Shown here: positions 1-6,590 of the stretch, in pieces | Layout: each line of letters begins with the position of its first letter | Numbering within the stretch: position 1 is the stretch's first letter | NCBI GenBank assembly: GCA_900759225.1 | Contig: CAAEUM010000080.1 | Coordinates: 1 to 15,998, forward strand | Source of the DNA: Lachnospiraceae bacterium | Lineage (GTDB): Bacteria > Bacillota > Clostridia > Lachnospirales > Lachnospiraceae | Direction of reading: 5' to 3' | DNA: 15,998 nucleotides | Notes under the pieces: model-generated | What the model was told of the DNA's origin: nothing | The model's input: the letters and a program-made list of their open reading frames with translations, nothing else | Databases searched by the model: none | Position numbers and translations under genes: made by a program

Positions 1-328
1 CATCCACAGAATAAACCTTTACAGCCCCATTCTGAAGCATGCAGTCCGTAAAGCCTCCGGTGGAAGCACCTACATCCATGCATATCTTTCCCTCTAATCC
101 AACGCCGAAATGGGTCATGGCCTTTTCAAGCTTAAGACCGCCCCGGCTTACATATTTTAACGTACTTCCCCTGACTTCAATAGGGACTGCAGGGTCAAAG
201 GAAGTCCCTGCCTTATCCTCCTTCTGGCCGTTTACATAGACAATCCCAGACATGATCAAGGCCTTTGCCTTTTCCCTGGATCCTGCCAGGTTTCTCTGCA
301 CCAGAAGCACATCCAACCGTTCCTTCAT
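1..328 (-). CDS. tlyA: TlyA family rRNA 2'-O-methyltransferase (hemolysin-like), 3' part missing
   Basis: Partial gene: 109 N-terminal codons are present and the rest lies beyond base 1. TlyA proteins are S4-domain, FtsJ-like methyltransferases that 2'-O-methylate rRNA cytidines; the older hemolysin name comes from indirect phenotypes. Residues 1-65 read as an S4 RNA-binding domain (ERLDVLLVQRNLAGSREKA, and later KYVSRGGLKLEKA). The start of the Rossmann SAM-binding fold follows, with DVGASTGGFTDC at residues 85-96. The ATG at 328 is preceded by AAGGAG about 10 bases upstream, in the 14-base gap after the dxs stop codon. It is the last visible gene of the nusB-xseA-xseB-ispA-dxs-tlyA run, the same order as B. 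subtilis yqxC. The family call is secure; whether it modifies 16S, 23S or both cannot be told from this fragment. Confidence 0.95.
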   Translation of the reverse strand, partial: MKERLDVLLVQRNLAGSREKAKALIMSGIVYVNGQKEDKAGTSFDPAVPIEVRGSTLKYVSRGGLKLEKAMTHFGVGLEGKICMDVGASTGGFTDCMLQNGAVKVYSVD

Positions 329-342
329 ATACTTTAAGCTCC

Positions 343-2205
343 TTAAATCCAGCCCTCTCGCTTCATTTTTTTTACAATAGACCCGCTGTCAATCCCAAGC
401 CCTTCTCTTAACACTGACACATTCCCATGCTCTACATAGGCATCCGGAAGGGCAATATTTAACACCTTCACCTCCGGATAATGCTCATGGACAAAGGCTG
501 TAACTGCCAATCCATAGCCGCCCTGAAGCACATTCTCCTCCAAAGTAACAAGAAGGGAATGGGTTTTTGCCAGACGCTCCACCAAATCCCGGTCAAAGGG
601 CTTTACAAACCTGCCGTTTGCCAGGCTGCATGAATGCCCCTCTTCTTTTAGCTTCTCCCGGACATGCTCACCTGTACTTACCATACTTCCCACTGCCAGA
701 AGGGCAATCTCCCCTTCCTCGTAGAGGATCTCCCCTTTTCCATAAGCTACAGGCTGCATAAATTCCTTTAAGCCCCGATAAGCCGTTCCTCGCGGATAAC
801 GGATCGCAAGGGGCCCCTCGTATTCCATGGCAAAATCAAGCATGGCCCGAAGCTCCCACAGATTTTTAGGCGCCATAACACTCATGTTGGGAATGGAGGT
901 GAGATAGGAATAATCGAAGATTCCCTGATGGGTTTCCCCGTCGCTTCCCACAAGGCCCGCCCTGTCTACTGCAAACAGCACCGGAAGGTTCTGTATGCAC
1001 ACATCATGGAGTATCTGGTCATAGCCCCTCTGCAAAAAGGAGGAATACACTGCGACCACCGGTTTTAAGCCTGCCGCTGCCATACCTGCCGCAGAAGTGA
1101 CTGCATGGGCCTCTGCAATGCCCACGTCAAAAAAGCGGTCAGGAAATTTCTTCCCAAAGGCAGAAAGCCCTGTGCCATCCGGCATTGCTGCCGTCACTGC
1201 CACAAGCTTCGGATATTTTTCCCCCAGCTGGCAGATCTTCTTTGAAAATACATCCGTATAATCCGGATATTTTTTCGCTGTCAAAGGCTTTCCCGTCTGA
1301 ATCTCAAAGGGGGTTACGCCGTGGAATCTGGAAGGGTAGCGCTCTGCCGGGCCGTAGCCCTTTCCTTTTTTTGTAAGCACATGGACTAACACTGCATGGT
1401 CAAGCTTTTTTGCCTCCCTGAAAACCTTATTCAGCTCCTGGATATTATGGCCGTCTACAGGCCCCAAATAGGTGATACCCATATTTTCAAAGAGCATTCC
1501 CGGAATAAACAGCTGCTTAATGCTGTTTTTGGTCCGCTTGATCTTGTCAATCATGGCTGTGCCTACCACAGGAACCTTGTCCAGGGTATCTGCCACATAT
1601 TTCTTTAAATCATTGTAGCCACCGCCTGTGCGGATTCCTCCCAGGTACCGCGACATGCCGCCTACGTTTTCTGAGATAGACATATTATTGTCATTGAGTA
1701 CAATAATAAAATTTTTCTTCATGCGGGCAGCATTATTTAAGGCCTCATAGGCCATTCCGCCAGTAAGGGCGCCATCGCCTATGACCGATACGACCTTATA
1801 ATCCTGTCCCTGTATATCCCTGGCCTGAGCCATTCCAAGACCTGCGGAAATAGAGGTGGAGCTGTGCCCTGTGTCAAAGCAGTCATAAGGGCTTTCCTTT
1901 CGCTTTGGAAAGCCGCTGATGCCCCCATGCTGACGCAGGTCATCAAATTCTGCCATACGCCCGGTAAGGATCTTGTGGGAATAGGACTGATGGCCCACAT
2001 CCCATATGATCTTATCCTCCGGTAGCTGAAAGCTCATAAGAAGAGCGATCGTCAGTTCCACCACGCCAAGATTGGAGGCCAGATGGCCCCCTGTATGGCT
2101 GATTTTTTCAATGAGGAATTCCCGTAATTCTACAGTCAGGGCCTTAAGCTCCTCCGCTGAAAGCTTCTTTAAATCCTCCGGCCCCTTGATTCGTTCCAAT
2201 ATCAT
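343..2205 (-). CDS. dxs: 1-deoxy-D-xylulose-5-phosphate synthase
   Basis: DXS condenses pyruvate and glyceraldehyde 3-phosphate, using thiamine diphosphate, to 1-deoxyxylulose 5-phosphate. This is the first step of the MEP isoprenoid pathway and also feeds thiamine and pyridoxal synthesis. The 620-residue protein is full length for the family. Visible hallmarks are GHQSYSHKILTGR (71-83), the ThDP motif running from GDG (143-145) to NDN (171-173), the catalytic-glutamate segment GIAEAHAVT (E365), and DRAGLVGSDGETHQG (414-428) in the pyrimidine-binding domain. A transketolase C-terminal domain follows. ATG at 2205 is preceded by AAAGGA at a spacing of 8. The ispA stop is only 14 bases upstream, so the two isoprenoid genes are almost certainly co-transcribed. 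No internal damage is seen. Confidence 0.98.
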   Translation of the reverse strand: MILERIKGPEDLKKLSAEELKALTVELREFLIEKISHTGGHLASNLGVVELTIALLMSFQLPEDKIIWDVGHQSYSHKILTGRMAEFDDLRQHGGISGFPKRKESPYDCFDTGHSSTSISAGLGMAQARDIQGQDYKVVSVIGDGALTGGMAYEALNNAARMKKNFIIVLNDNNMSISENVGGMSRYLGGIRTGGGYNDLKKYVADTLDKVPVVGTAMIDKIKRTKNSIKQLFIPGMLFENMGITYLGPVDGHNIQELNKVFREAKKLDHAVLVHVLTKKGKGYGPAERYPSRFHGVTPFEIQTGKPLTAKKYPDYTDVFSKKICQLGEKYPKLVAVTAAMPDGTGLSAFGKKFPDRFFDVGIAEAHAVTSAAGMAAAGLKPVVAVYSSFLQRGYDQILHDVCIQNLPVLFAVDRAGLVGSDGETHQGIFDYSYLTSIPNMSVMAPKNLWELRAMLDFAMEYEGPLAIRYPRGTAYRGLKEFMQPVAYGKGEILYEEGEIALLAVGSMVSTGEHVREKLKEEGHSCSLANGRFVKPFDRDLVERLAKTHSLLVTLEENVLQGGYGLAVTAFVHEHYPEVKVLNIALPDAYVEHGNVSVLREGLGIDSGSIVKKMKREGWI

Positions 2206-2219
2206 ATGGTACGTCCTTT

Positions 2220-3131
2220 TTACTTCTTTCTCCCTGCCAGCAGCAGAATCAGATTCTCCAGGAATTCATTGTTTCCCGGAAGCTTGTCCAGCTCCTCCAC
2301 TGCCTCTTTGGAAAGGCGCTCTACTTCCCGTTTCGCCTTTTCAAGGCCCTCTAATGTTACATAAGTTGTTTTCTGGTTCTTTTCATCGCTGTTGGTCGGC
2401 TTTCCAAGCACTGCCTCTTTTCCGGTTACATCCAGTATATCATCCTGGATCTGGAATGCCAGGCCAATCTTTCCCGCCAGGCTCTCAACGATCTTGCAGT
2501 CCTCGTCTGCTGCCCCTCCAAGGACAGCGCCAATGAGCATGGAGGCCTGGATCAGAGCACCCGTTTTTAAATCATAGATAAAATCCAGTTTGTTTTTTGG
2601 GATCGGGCCTCCTGCCAGCTCCACATCTACCGTCTGTCCGCCGATCATGCCGTAAACACCTGTCTTTTTAGCCAGTATTCCAATGGCCTGTCCGATCCTT
2701 GAAAGCAGATCCGCATCCTGGACACCCTCAAAGGCTTTGGCTGCGGTCTCAAAGGCATAGATCATAAGGGCATCACCGGCAAGAACGCCAATATCCTCCC
2801 CGAATTCTGCCCAGGTACTTGCCTTTCCCCTGCGCATCATATCATCATCCATACATGGAAGGTCATCATGCACCAGGGAGGAGGTATGGATCATTTCAAT
2901 GGCAGCCATAAAAGGCTTTACGCACTCCTCCACCGCACCTGTAAACAGGCGGCAGGTTTCCTGCATCAGAAGTGGACGCAGGCGCTTTCCTCCAGCTCTT
3001 ACGCTGTAATTCATAGCCTCGAAAATTGTTTTCTGGTATCCGCTTTCCTCTGGAAGGAAGCCTTCTAAAAACTGGTTCAGCTCTTTGGTCCTCTCTTCCA
3101 GTTCCTTCTTAAATGTCTCCTGATTACTCAT
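2220..3131 (-). CDS. ispA: Polyprenyl (farnesyl/geranylgeranyl) diphosphate synthase
   Basis: Trans-type prenyl transferase that adds isopentenyl diphosphate to allylic diphosphates, supplying precursors for undecaprenyl carriers and quinones. Both aspartate-rich motifs are intact: DDLPCMDDD (residues 89-97, bacterial type with two inserted residues) and DDILD (230-234). GGKRLRP (47-53) is the usual IPP-binding segment. The length of 303 aa fits. I chose the ATG at 3131 because GAGGG lies 8 bases upstream; GTG at 3140 and ATG at 3137 are in frame but sit on or too near that site. The start overlaps the xseB stop by 8 bases (ATGAGTAA), implying translational coupling. The residue five positions before the first motif is Ser84, where typical FPP synthases have Tyr, so the product may be longer than C15. 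The gene symbol follows operon position and homology. Confidence 0.94.
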   Translation of the reverse strand: MSNQETFKKELEERTKELNQFLEGFLPEESGYQKTIFEAMNYSVRAGGKRLRPLLMQETCRLFTGAVEECVKPFMAAIEMIHTSSLVHDDLPCMDDDMMRRGKASTWAEFGEDIGVLAGDALMIYAFETAAKAFEGVQDADLLSRIGQAIGILAKKTGVYGMIGGQTVDVELAGGPIPKNKLDFIYDLKTGALIQASMLIGAVLGGAADEDCKIVESLAGKIGLAFQIQDDILDVTGKEAVLGKPTNSDEKNQKTTYVTLEGLEKAKREVERLSKEAVEELDKLPGNNEFLENLILLLAGRKK

Positions 3132-3357
3132 TTTCATCACCCTCGCTCAATATCTGAATCTGTTTTTCTACTTTATCAATCTGTCCGTTCAGTTCCTTTA
3201 CAAGCTGCATCCCCTGCTCATAGCCTGCAAACGTCTCCTCCAATGACCCGTCTCCTGTCTCCAGTTTTCTTATTATGTCCTCCAGCTGTGCAAAATTCTC
3301 TTCAATGCTGGGATTCTTTTCTTCTTCCTTCAATTTTTCTGTCTTTTTTGGGGACAT
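3124..3357 (-). CDS. xseB: Exodeoxyribonuclease VII small subunit
   Basis: Small subunit of exonuclease VII, which degrades single-stranded DNA to acid-soluble oligonucleotides together with XseA. At 77 aa it is the usual size. The typical core is visible: NFAQLEDIIRKLETGDGSLE (about residues 21-40) followed by FAGYEQGMQLVKELNGQID, i.e. two amphipathic helices. A charged Lys/Glu-rich N-terminus precedes the core. ATG at 3357 is 4 bases below the xseA stop and uses a GGGAAGGAG site inside the end of xseA. Its own stop overlaps the ispA start, so the three genes look tightly coupled. Confidence 0.95.
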   Translation of the reverse strand: MSPKKTEKLKEEEKNPSIEENFAQLEDIIRKLETGDGSLEETFAGYEQGMQLVKELNGQIDKVEKQIQILSEGDENE

Positions 3358-3361
3358 CCTG

Positions 3362-4585
3362 TCACTTCTCCTTCCCTGGCATCTTTTCAGACTGGCTGAT
3401 CTCCTCGACTCTGGCCTTTATACTCCCGTCCGGGACATAAATGCGCAGCAGGCTTCCTACCTCTGCCTGGGAGACGGATCTTACCGCCCTTCCAGCCCCG
3501 TCCTCGAGGAAACCATAACCGCCTCCCAGCTTTTTTAAGGGAGAGCAGGCCTCCAGGCGTCCTGCCATCAGCTCCAGCCTATGCCTGGATTCCTTAAGGG
3601 AATCCCTCATACAAAACTCCAGCCGGCTCACCCCGTCAGCCAGCATCTGCCGCTTTTCATAAACCTGCCGCTGTGGATCCCGAAGCTTCAGCCGCATACG
3701 GTCCTGTTCCAGCCTGAAGCGCACCCTTTCCAGGCGCCGCCCCATGGCCCGCACCAGTGCCGCCTTATAGACTGCCACCTGCTCCTCAAACTGCCTGTAA
3801 TCAAATACAGCCAGCTCTGCAGCCGCCGAAGGCGTAGGAGCCCTCAGATCCGCTACATAGTCAGCTATGGTCACATCTGTTTCATGGCCTACGGCAGAGA
3901 TAACCGGAGTCCTGCATTCAAAAATAGCACGGGCTACCAGTTCCTCATTAAAAGCCCATAGATCCTCAATAGAGCCGCCGCCCCGGCCTACAATGATCAC
4001 ATCCAGTCCCATCTCATCCAGCACCTGGATTCCCTTTGCAATGCTGTATTTTGCCTGCTCCCCCTGCACCAGGGCCGGGTAGAGCACCAGCTGCACATAA
4101 GGGTTCCTTCTTGCGCTGATGTTCATAATGTCGCGGACTGCAGCGCCTGTGGCAGCGGTAACTACTCCCACACGGCGTGCATACTTTGGAATTGGCTGCT
4201 TATAGCAGCCGTCAAACATTCCCATTTCCTCCAGCTCATTGCGCAGTGCCTCAAACCGGCGGAATAGATCGCCCTGGCCGTCCATGGCAATTTCCTTTGC
4301 GTAAAGCTGATAGCGCCCATCACGCTCATACACATCCACCGTACCGCTTACAATGACCTGCTGCCCTTCCCTAAGCTCAAAGGAAAGTCCCTTCCTCTGG
4401 CCTGCAAACATGACGGCGGCAATCTGGGAGCCGCCGTCTTTCAATGTAAAATAAATGTGGCCGGAGGAATGGTACTTACAGTTGGAAACCTCGCCCTTAA
4501 TGGAGATCCTGTTTAAGGCAAAGTCCTGGGTAAACATATTTTTTATATAGGACGTCACCTGTGATACGGTAAAAATGCTTGCCAT
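3362..4585 (-). CDS. xseA: Exodeoxyribonuclease VII large subunit
   Basis: Catalytic subunit of exonuclease VII (single-strand DNA degradation, repair). The 407-aa protein has an N-terminal OB-fold (about residues 1-100, with KGEVSNCKYHSSGHIYFTLK), then the conserved catalytic region. This includes GRGGGSIEDLWAFNEE (200-215) and the segment SAVGHETDVTIADYVADLRA (230-249) followed by PTPSAAAE. A long basic, helix-rich coiled-coil region (about 260-375) and a small C-terminal beta domain follow. The start ATG at 4585 is two bases below the nusB stop codon, with AGGA about 7 bases upstream inside the end of nusB. It forms a functional pair with the xseB gene immediately downstream. Confidence 0.97.
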   Translation of the reverse strand: MASIFTVSQVTSYIKNMFTQDFALNRISIKGEVSNCKYHSSGHIYFTLKDGGSQIAAVMFAGQRKGLSFELREGQQVIVSGTVDVYERDGRYQLYAKEIAMDGQGDLFRRFEALRNELEEMGMFDGCYKQPIPKYARRVGVVTAATGAAVRDIMNISARRNPYVQLVLYPALVQGEQAKYSIAKGIQVLDEMGLDVIIVGRGGGSIEDLWAFNEELVARAIFECRTPVISAVGHETDVTIADYVADLRAPTPSAAAELAVFDYRQFEEQVAVYKAALVRAMGRRLERVRFRLEQDRMRLKLRDPQRQVYEKRQMLADGVSRLEFCMRDSLKESRHRLELMAGRLEACSPLKKLGGGYGFLEDGAGRAVRSVSQAEVGSLLRIYVPDGSIKARVEEISQSEKMPGKEK

Positions 4586-4587
4586 TT

Positions 4588-5052
4588 TTATTCCTGTTGC
4601 TCCTGTTTTACAAATTTTGCCAGAATTCCATTGACAAAGGCTGGCGAATCATCCCCGCCGAATTTCTTTGCCAACTCCACTGCCTCATTGATGGAAACCT
4701 TCTGCGGGATCGTATCATCATATTCCATCTCATACAGAGCCAGACGGATAATGGTTAATTCCACCTTTCCCATACGGCGTGTCTTCCAACCTGCCGCAAC
4801 CTCATTGATCTTTTCATCAAGGGCCGGGATCTTATCCATCATATCCGCAGTCCTTGCTTTTAAATATTCTACATCCTCTTCCTTTAATTCTACCTTGTGC
4901 AGCACCTGGTTTACACCGGAATCATCCGCAGCGTACTCCTCCGGGCCTGTAAAATACTGTTCCAGCTGCGACTTTGCCTCCTCGCTGGTGGGATAAAAGT
5001 CCGCAGAGAACAGCATCTTAAAACAATGCTCACGCAACTCTCTTCTTGTCAT
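4588..5052 (-). CDS. nusB: Transcription antitermination factor NusB
   Basis: NusB binds boxA RNA with NusE (ribosomal protein S10) and promotes antitermination in rRNA operons. From the ATG at 5052 the protein is 154 aa. It begins MTRRELREHCFKMLF, the normal helical N-terminus, and ends with the conserved SINEAVELAKKFGGDDSPAF (120-139) and VNGILAK segments. The reading frame stays open 43 more codons upstream to an ATG at 5181, but those residues do not look like NusB and the DNA there contains a terminator-like hairpin. I therefore take 5052, preceded by AGGAAAG at short spacing, as the start. It is followed directly by xseA. The absence of a clear promoter between asp23 and nusB suggests that it depends on read-through past the hairpin or on a promoter I cannot see. 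Confidence 0.95.
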   Translation of the reverse strand: MTRRELREHCFKMLFSADFYPTSEEAKSQLEQYFTGPEEYAADDSGVNQVLHKVELKEEDVEYLKARTADMMDKIPALDEKINEVAAGWKTRRMGKVELTIIRLALYEMEYDDTIPQKVSINEAVELAKKFGGDDSPAFVNGILAKFVKQEQQE

Positions 5053-5111
5053 GTTCTTTCCTATGCCGCAGTCAAAACCTGGCATATTTTCCTTTCCTGA
5101 TATTTTCGGAC

Positions 5112-5145
5112 AAAACACTCCCCCGCACCTGGCCTGGGGAGTGTT
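5112..5145 (-). terminator. Terminator-like hairpin between asp23 and nusB
   Basis: On the minus strand AACACTCCCC (5145..5136) pairs perfectly with GGGGAGTGTT (5123..5114) around a 12-base loop. The run of U in the transcript is only about four bases (TTTTG), so it looks like a weak intrinsic terminator or an attenuator rather than a full stop. It lies 48 bases after the asp23 stop codon and about 60 bases before the nusB start. Confidence 0.6.
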
Positions 5146-5192
5146 CCTTCCTTTATTTGCAGGGACGAAACGCTTTCGCATCTCCTCCCTAT

Positions 5193-5573
5193 TTAGTTTT
5201 CAGCCATATTAACGCCTGCAATCTTAATATTTACATCAAGGACAGTAAGGCCTGTCATATTTTCAATAGCAGCGCTTACCTTTTCCTGCACCTGCTCACT
5301 GACGGAAGGAATGTTGTAACCATATTTAATATTCAGTGAAAGGTCTACAGATACATGTTCCTCTGTCACCTCCACCTTAACACCCTTGCTTAAGTTTTTC
5401 ATCCCAAGCTTTCCAACCAGCTCGTTGGTGATATTCCCGGCCATGGAATCCACGCCTTCTACTTCTGTGGCAGCCAGGCCTGCAATAATGGCTACTACCT
5501 CATCCGCGATCCTTACTTCCCCAATCTTATCTTTCTCATACAATTTATGTGTACTGCGATTTTCCTCAGTCAT
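5193..5573 (-). CDS. Asp23/Gls24 family envelope stress protein (YqhY-like)
   Basis: Asp23/Gls24 (formerly DUF322) proteins are small Gram-positive proteins linked to the envelope. The copy at this chromosomal position corresponds to B. subtilis YqhY, which is encoded beside accB/accC and connected to malonyl-CoA/fatty acid synthesis. The 126-aa protein has the typical IGEVRIADEVVAIIAGLAA (17-35), VEGVDSMAG and SVDLSLNIKYGYNIPSV segments, followed by a C-terminal helix (VQEKVSAAIENMTGLTV) and VLDVNIKIAGV. No membrane segment or signal peptide is present. ATG at 5573 has AAGGAG six bases upstream; a 14-codon in-frame extension to 5615 lacks a better site and is rejected. It has its own vegetative promoter and a structured leader. 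The molecular function is not established. Confidence 0.93.
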   Translation of the reverse strand: MTEENRSTHKLYEKDKIGEVRIADEVVAIIAGLAATEVEGVDSMAGNITNELVGKLGMKNLSKGVKVEVTEEHVSVDLSLNIKYGYNIPSVSEQVQEKVSAAIENMTGLTVLDVNIKIAGVNMAEN

Positions 5574-5607
5574 TTCAATCTCCTTCCTGCTGCACTTTCG
5601 TGAGGCT

Positions 5608-5631
5608 GAGGCCAAACGGTATTTGAGCCTC
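5608..5631 (-). promoter_or_regulatory. Second leader hairpin upstream of asp23
   Basis: In the RNA sense GAGGC (5631..5627), one bulged U, CAAA, loop UACCG, UUUG and GCCUC (5612..5608) form a nine-pair stem. It sits about 20 bases upstream of the asp23 ribosome binding site. No poly-U run follows, so it is not a terminator. Role unknown. Confidence 0.5.
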
Positions 5632-5640
5632 TAAGATGCC

Positions 5641-5672
5641 GGATCGCTCCGCACAATGTGCTCCCGCAATCC
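5641..5672 (-). promoter_or_regulatory. First leader hairpin with purine internal loop, upstream of asp23
   Basis: The 32 bases read as an imperfect inverted repeat. There is an outer seven-pair stem (GGATTGC with GCGATCC, one G-U pair), an internal loop of GGGA opposite GGA, and an inner GCAC/GTGC stem closing on a three-base loop. It would begin about 7 bases after the predicted transcription start, forming a 5'-end hairpin on the asp23 mRNA. It could stabilise the message, or the DNA palindrome could be an operator. Confidence 0.5.
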
Positions 5673-5685
5673 TCTAGTATCTTTC

Positions 5686-5714
5686 ATTATAGCAAATCCA
5701 GCAGAATATGTATA
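5686..5714 (-). promoter_or_regulatory. Predicted sigma-A promoter for asp23
   Basis: On the minus strand a perfect -10 TATAAT (5691..5686) carries the extended -10 TGC immediately before it. It is separated by exactly 17 bases from TATACA (5714..5709), a 4/6 match to TTGACA. The predicted start near 5679 gives a leader of roughly 105 bases. It lies in the gap between spoIIIAH and asp23 and therefore separates the sporulation operon from the housekeeping cluster. Confidence 0.75.
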
Positions 5715-5755
5715 GGAAAATTTACAGTGAAAATCCCGAGCCTCTTTTGAACCGG

Positions 5756-6577
5756 TTATTCCCCTACATTTAACAGTGTAATAATGATCTGGTCAGCCGC
5801 AGCCTCCGCCTTACGCTTTACAATATCCTCGATCTGAGCCCTCTGGGGGTCTGTAATGGAAGGGGCATTGATCACAACATCCACCTTCTCATTGGTAATA
5901 CTTACCACCGGGTCTGCAAACCCCTTTGCCATCAGCAGGGTTTCCGCTGCATTTTCCTTTTCCGAAACCTCCGTCAGCAGGATCATATCCTGGACAGCCT
6001 GCTGTTTTGATGCCTCATCAATGTTCGCACTGTTGATAAGGCCCATCAACGCCTCCTTGTTTTTCGCCCGTATCTGCTCCCTGCTCAGCTGCACATTTGC
6101 GATATAATCTGCAACGCTCATACCGCTGGTAAGGATCGCCTCCCCGGGGTTTTCAAGCCCTGTCTGCCAGGAATCCTCCTGGGCCAGCTGCTGCTCCCCT
6201 AAAGGTGCCTGGGTTCCCTCTGCCAGCGTCTCATCCCCCTGGCTTTCCCCTGTCTGTGCCATGTCAGCCATGCTGGCCTCATACACATCCAGATCAGCCA
6301 TATCCTGATCAAGGCTTGGAATGTCCGAAAGCCCCCCCTCCTTCAGGGCTGCCTCCTGGTTTTCACGCCAGATATCCTGGTCAGATATATCCATGACCCC
6401 GGCCTCATAAAGCCGGTTTTCTCCGGGAAGCTCCTGTTTTCCCGCATAATTTAAGTATCCCGCAGCCGCTATCATAACCGCCAGCGTGGTAATGATAATC
6501 TGATTTCTCCTGAAAAGACGCTTCATATTCATATCCTTCACATGCTCTCTGACCTGCTTCATTTTCTTCATTTTCAT
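5756..6577 (-). CDS. spoIIIAH: Stage III sporulation protein AH
   Basis: Mother-cell ring protein that crosses the intermembrane space and, in B. subtilis, binds forespore SpoIIQ to form the channel holding the two membranes together. One membrane helix lies at about residues 26-44 after a very basic N-terminus (KMKKMK, KRLFRRN). A long acidic, low-complexity linker covers about 45-158. The conserved C-terminal ring-building domain (about 160-273) includes ARNK-like AKNKE, VVSITNEKVDVVINAP (224-239) and a C-terminal helix, resembling the YscJ/FliF fold. At 273 aa it is clearly longer than B. subtilis SpoIIIAH (about 218 aa), the extra length being linker. I chose ATG at 6577, with AAAGGAG 8 bases upstream overlapping the spoIIIAG stop. 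It is the last gene of the operon; no clear terminator follows. Confidence 0.95.
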   Translation of the reverse strand: MKMKKMKQVREHVKDMNMKRLFRRNQIIITTLAVMIAAAGYLNYAGKQELPGENRLYEAGVMDISDQDIWRENQEAALKEGGLSDIPSLDQDMADLDVYEASMADMAQTGESQGDETLAEGTQAPLGEQQLAQEDSWQTGLENPGEAILTSGMSVADYIANVQLSREQIRAKNKEALMGLINSANIDEASKQQAVQDMILLTEVSEKENAAETLLMAKGFADPVVSITNEKVDVVINAPSITDPQRAQIEDIVKRKAEAAADQIIITLLNVGE

Positions 6578-6590
6578 CCCTCTCACTCCT

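Noticed and set aside
2072..2536. Open frame of 154 codons on the plus strand
   Set aside because: Lies antisense across dxs and ispA, rich in Pro/Ser/Cys, no ribosome binding site and no family resemblance; a shadow of the real genes.
3581..3961. Open frame of 126 codons on the plus strand
   Set aside because: Fully antisense to xseA, whose own frame has clear family motifs throughout.
5053..5181. 43-codon N-terminal extension of nusB as part of the protein
   Set aside because: Residues are unlike NusB and the DNA forms a terminator-like stem; the normal NusB N-terminus begins at 5052. Kept only as a regulatory observation.
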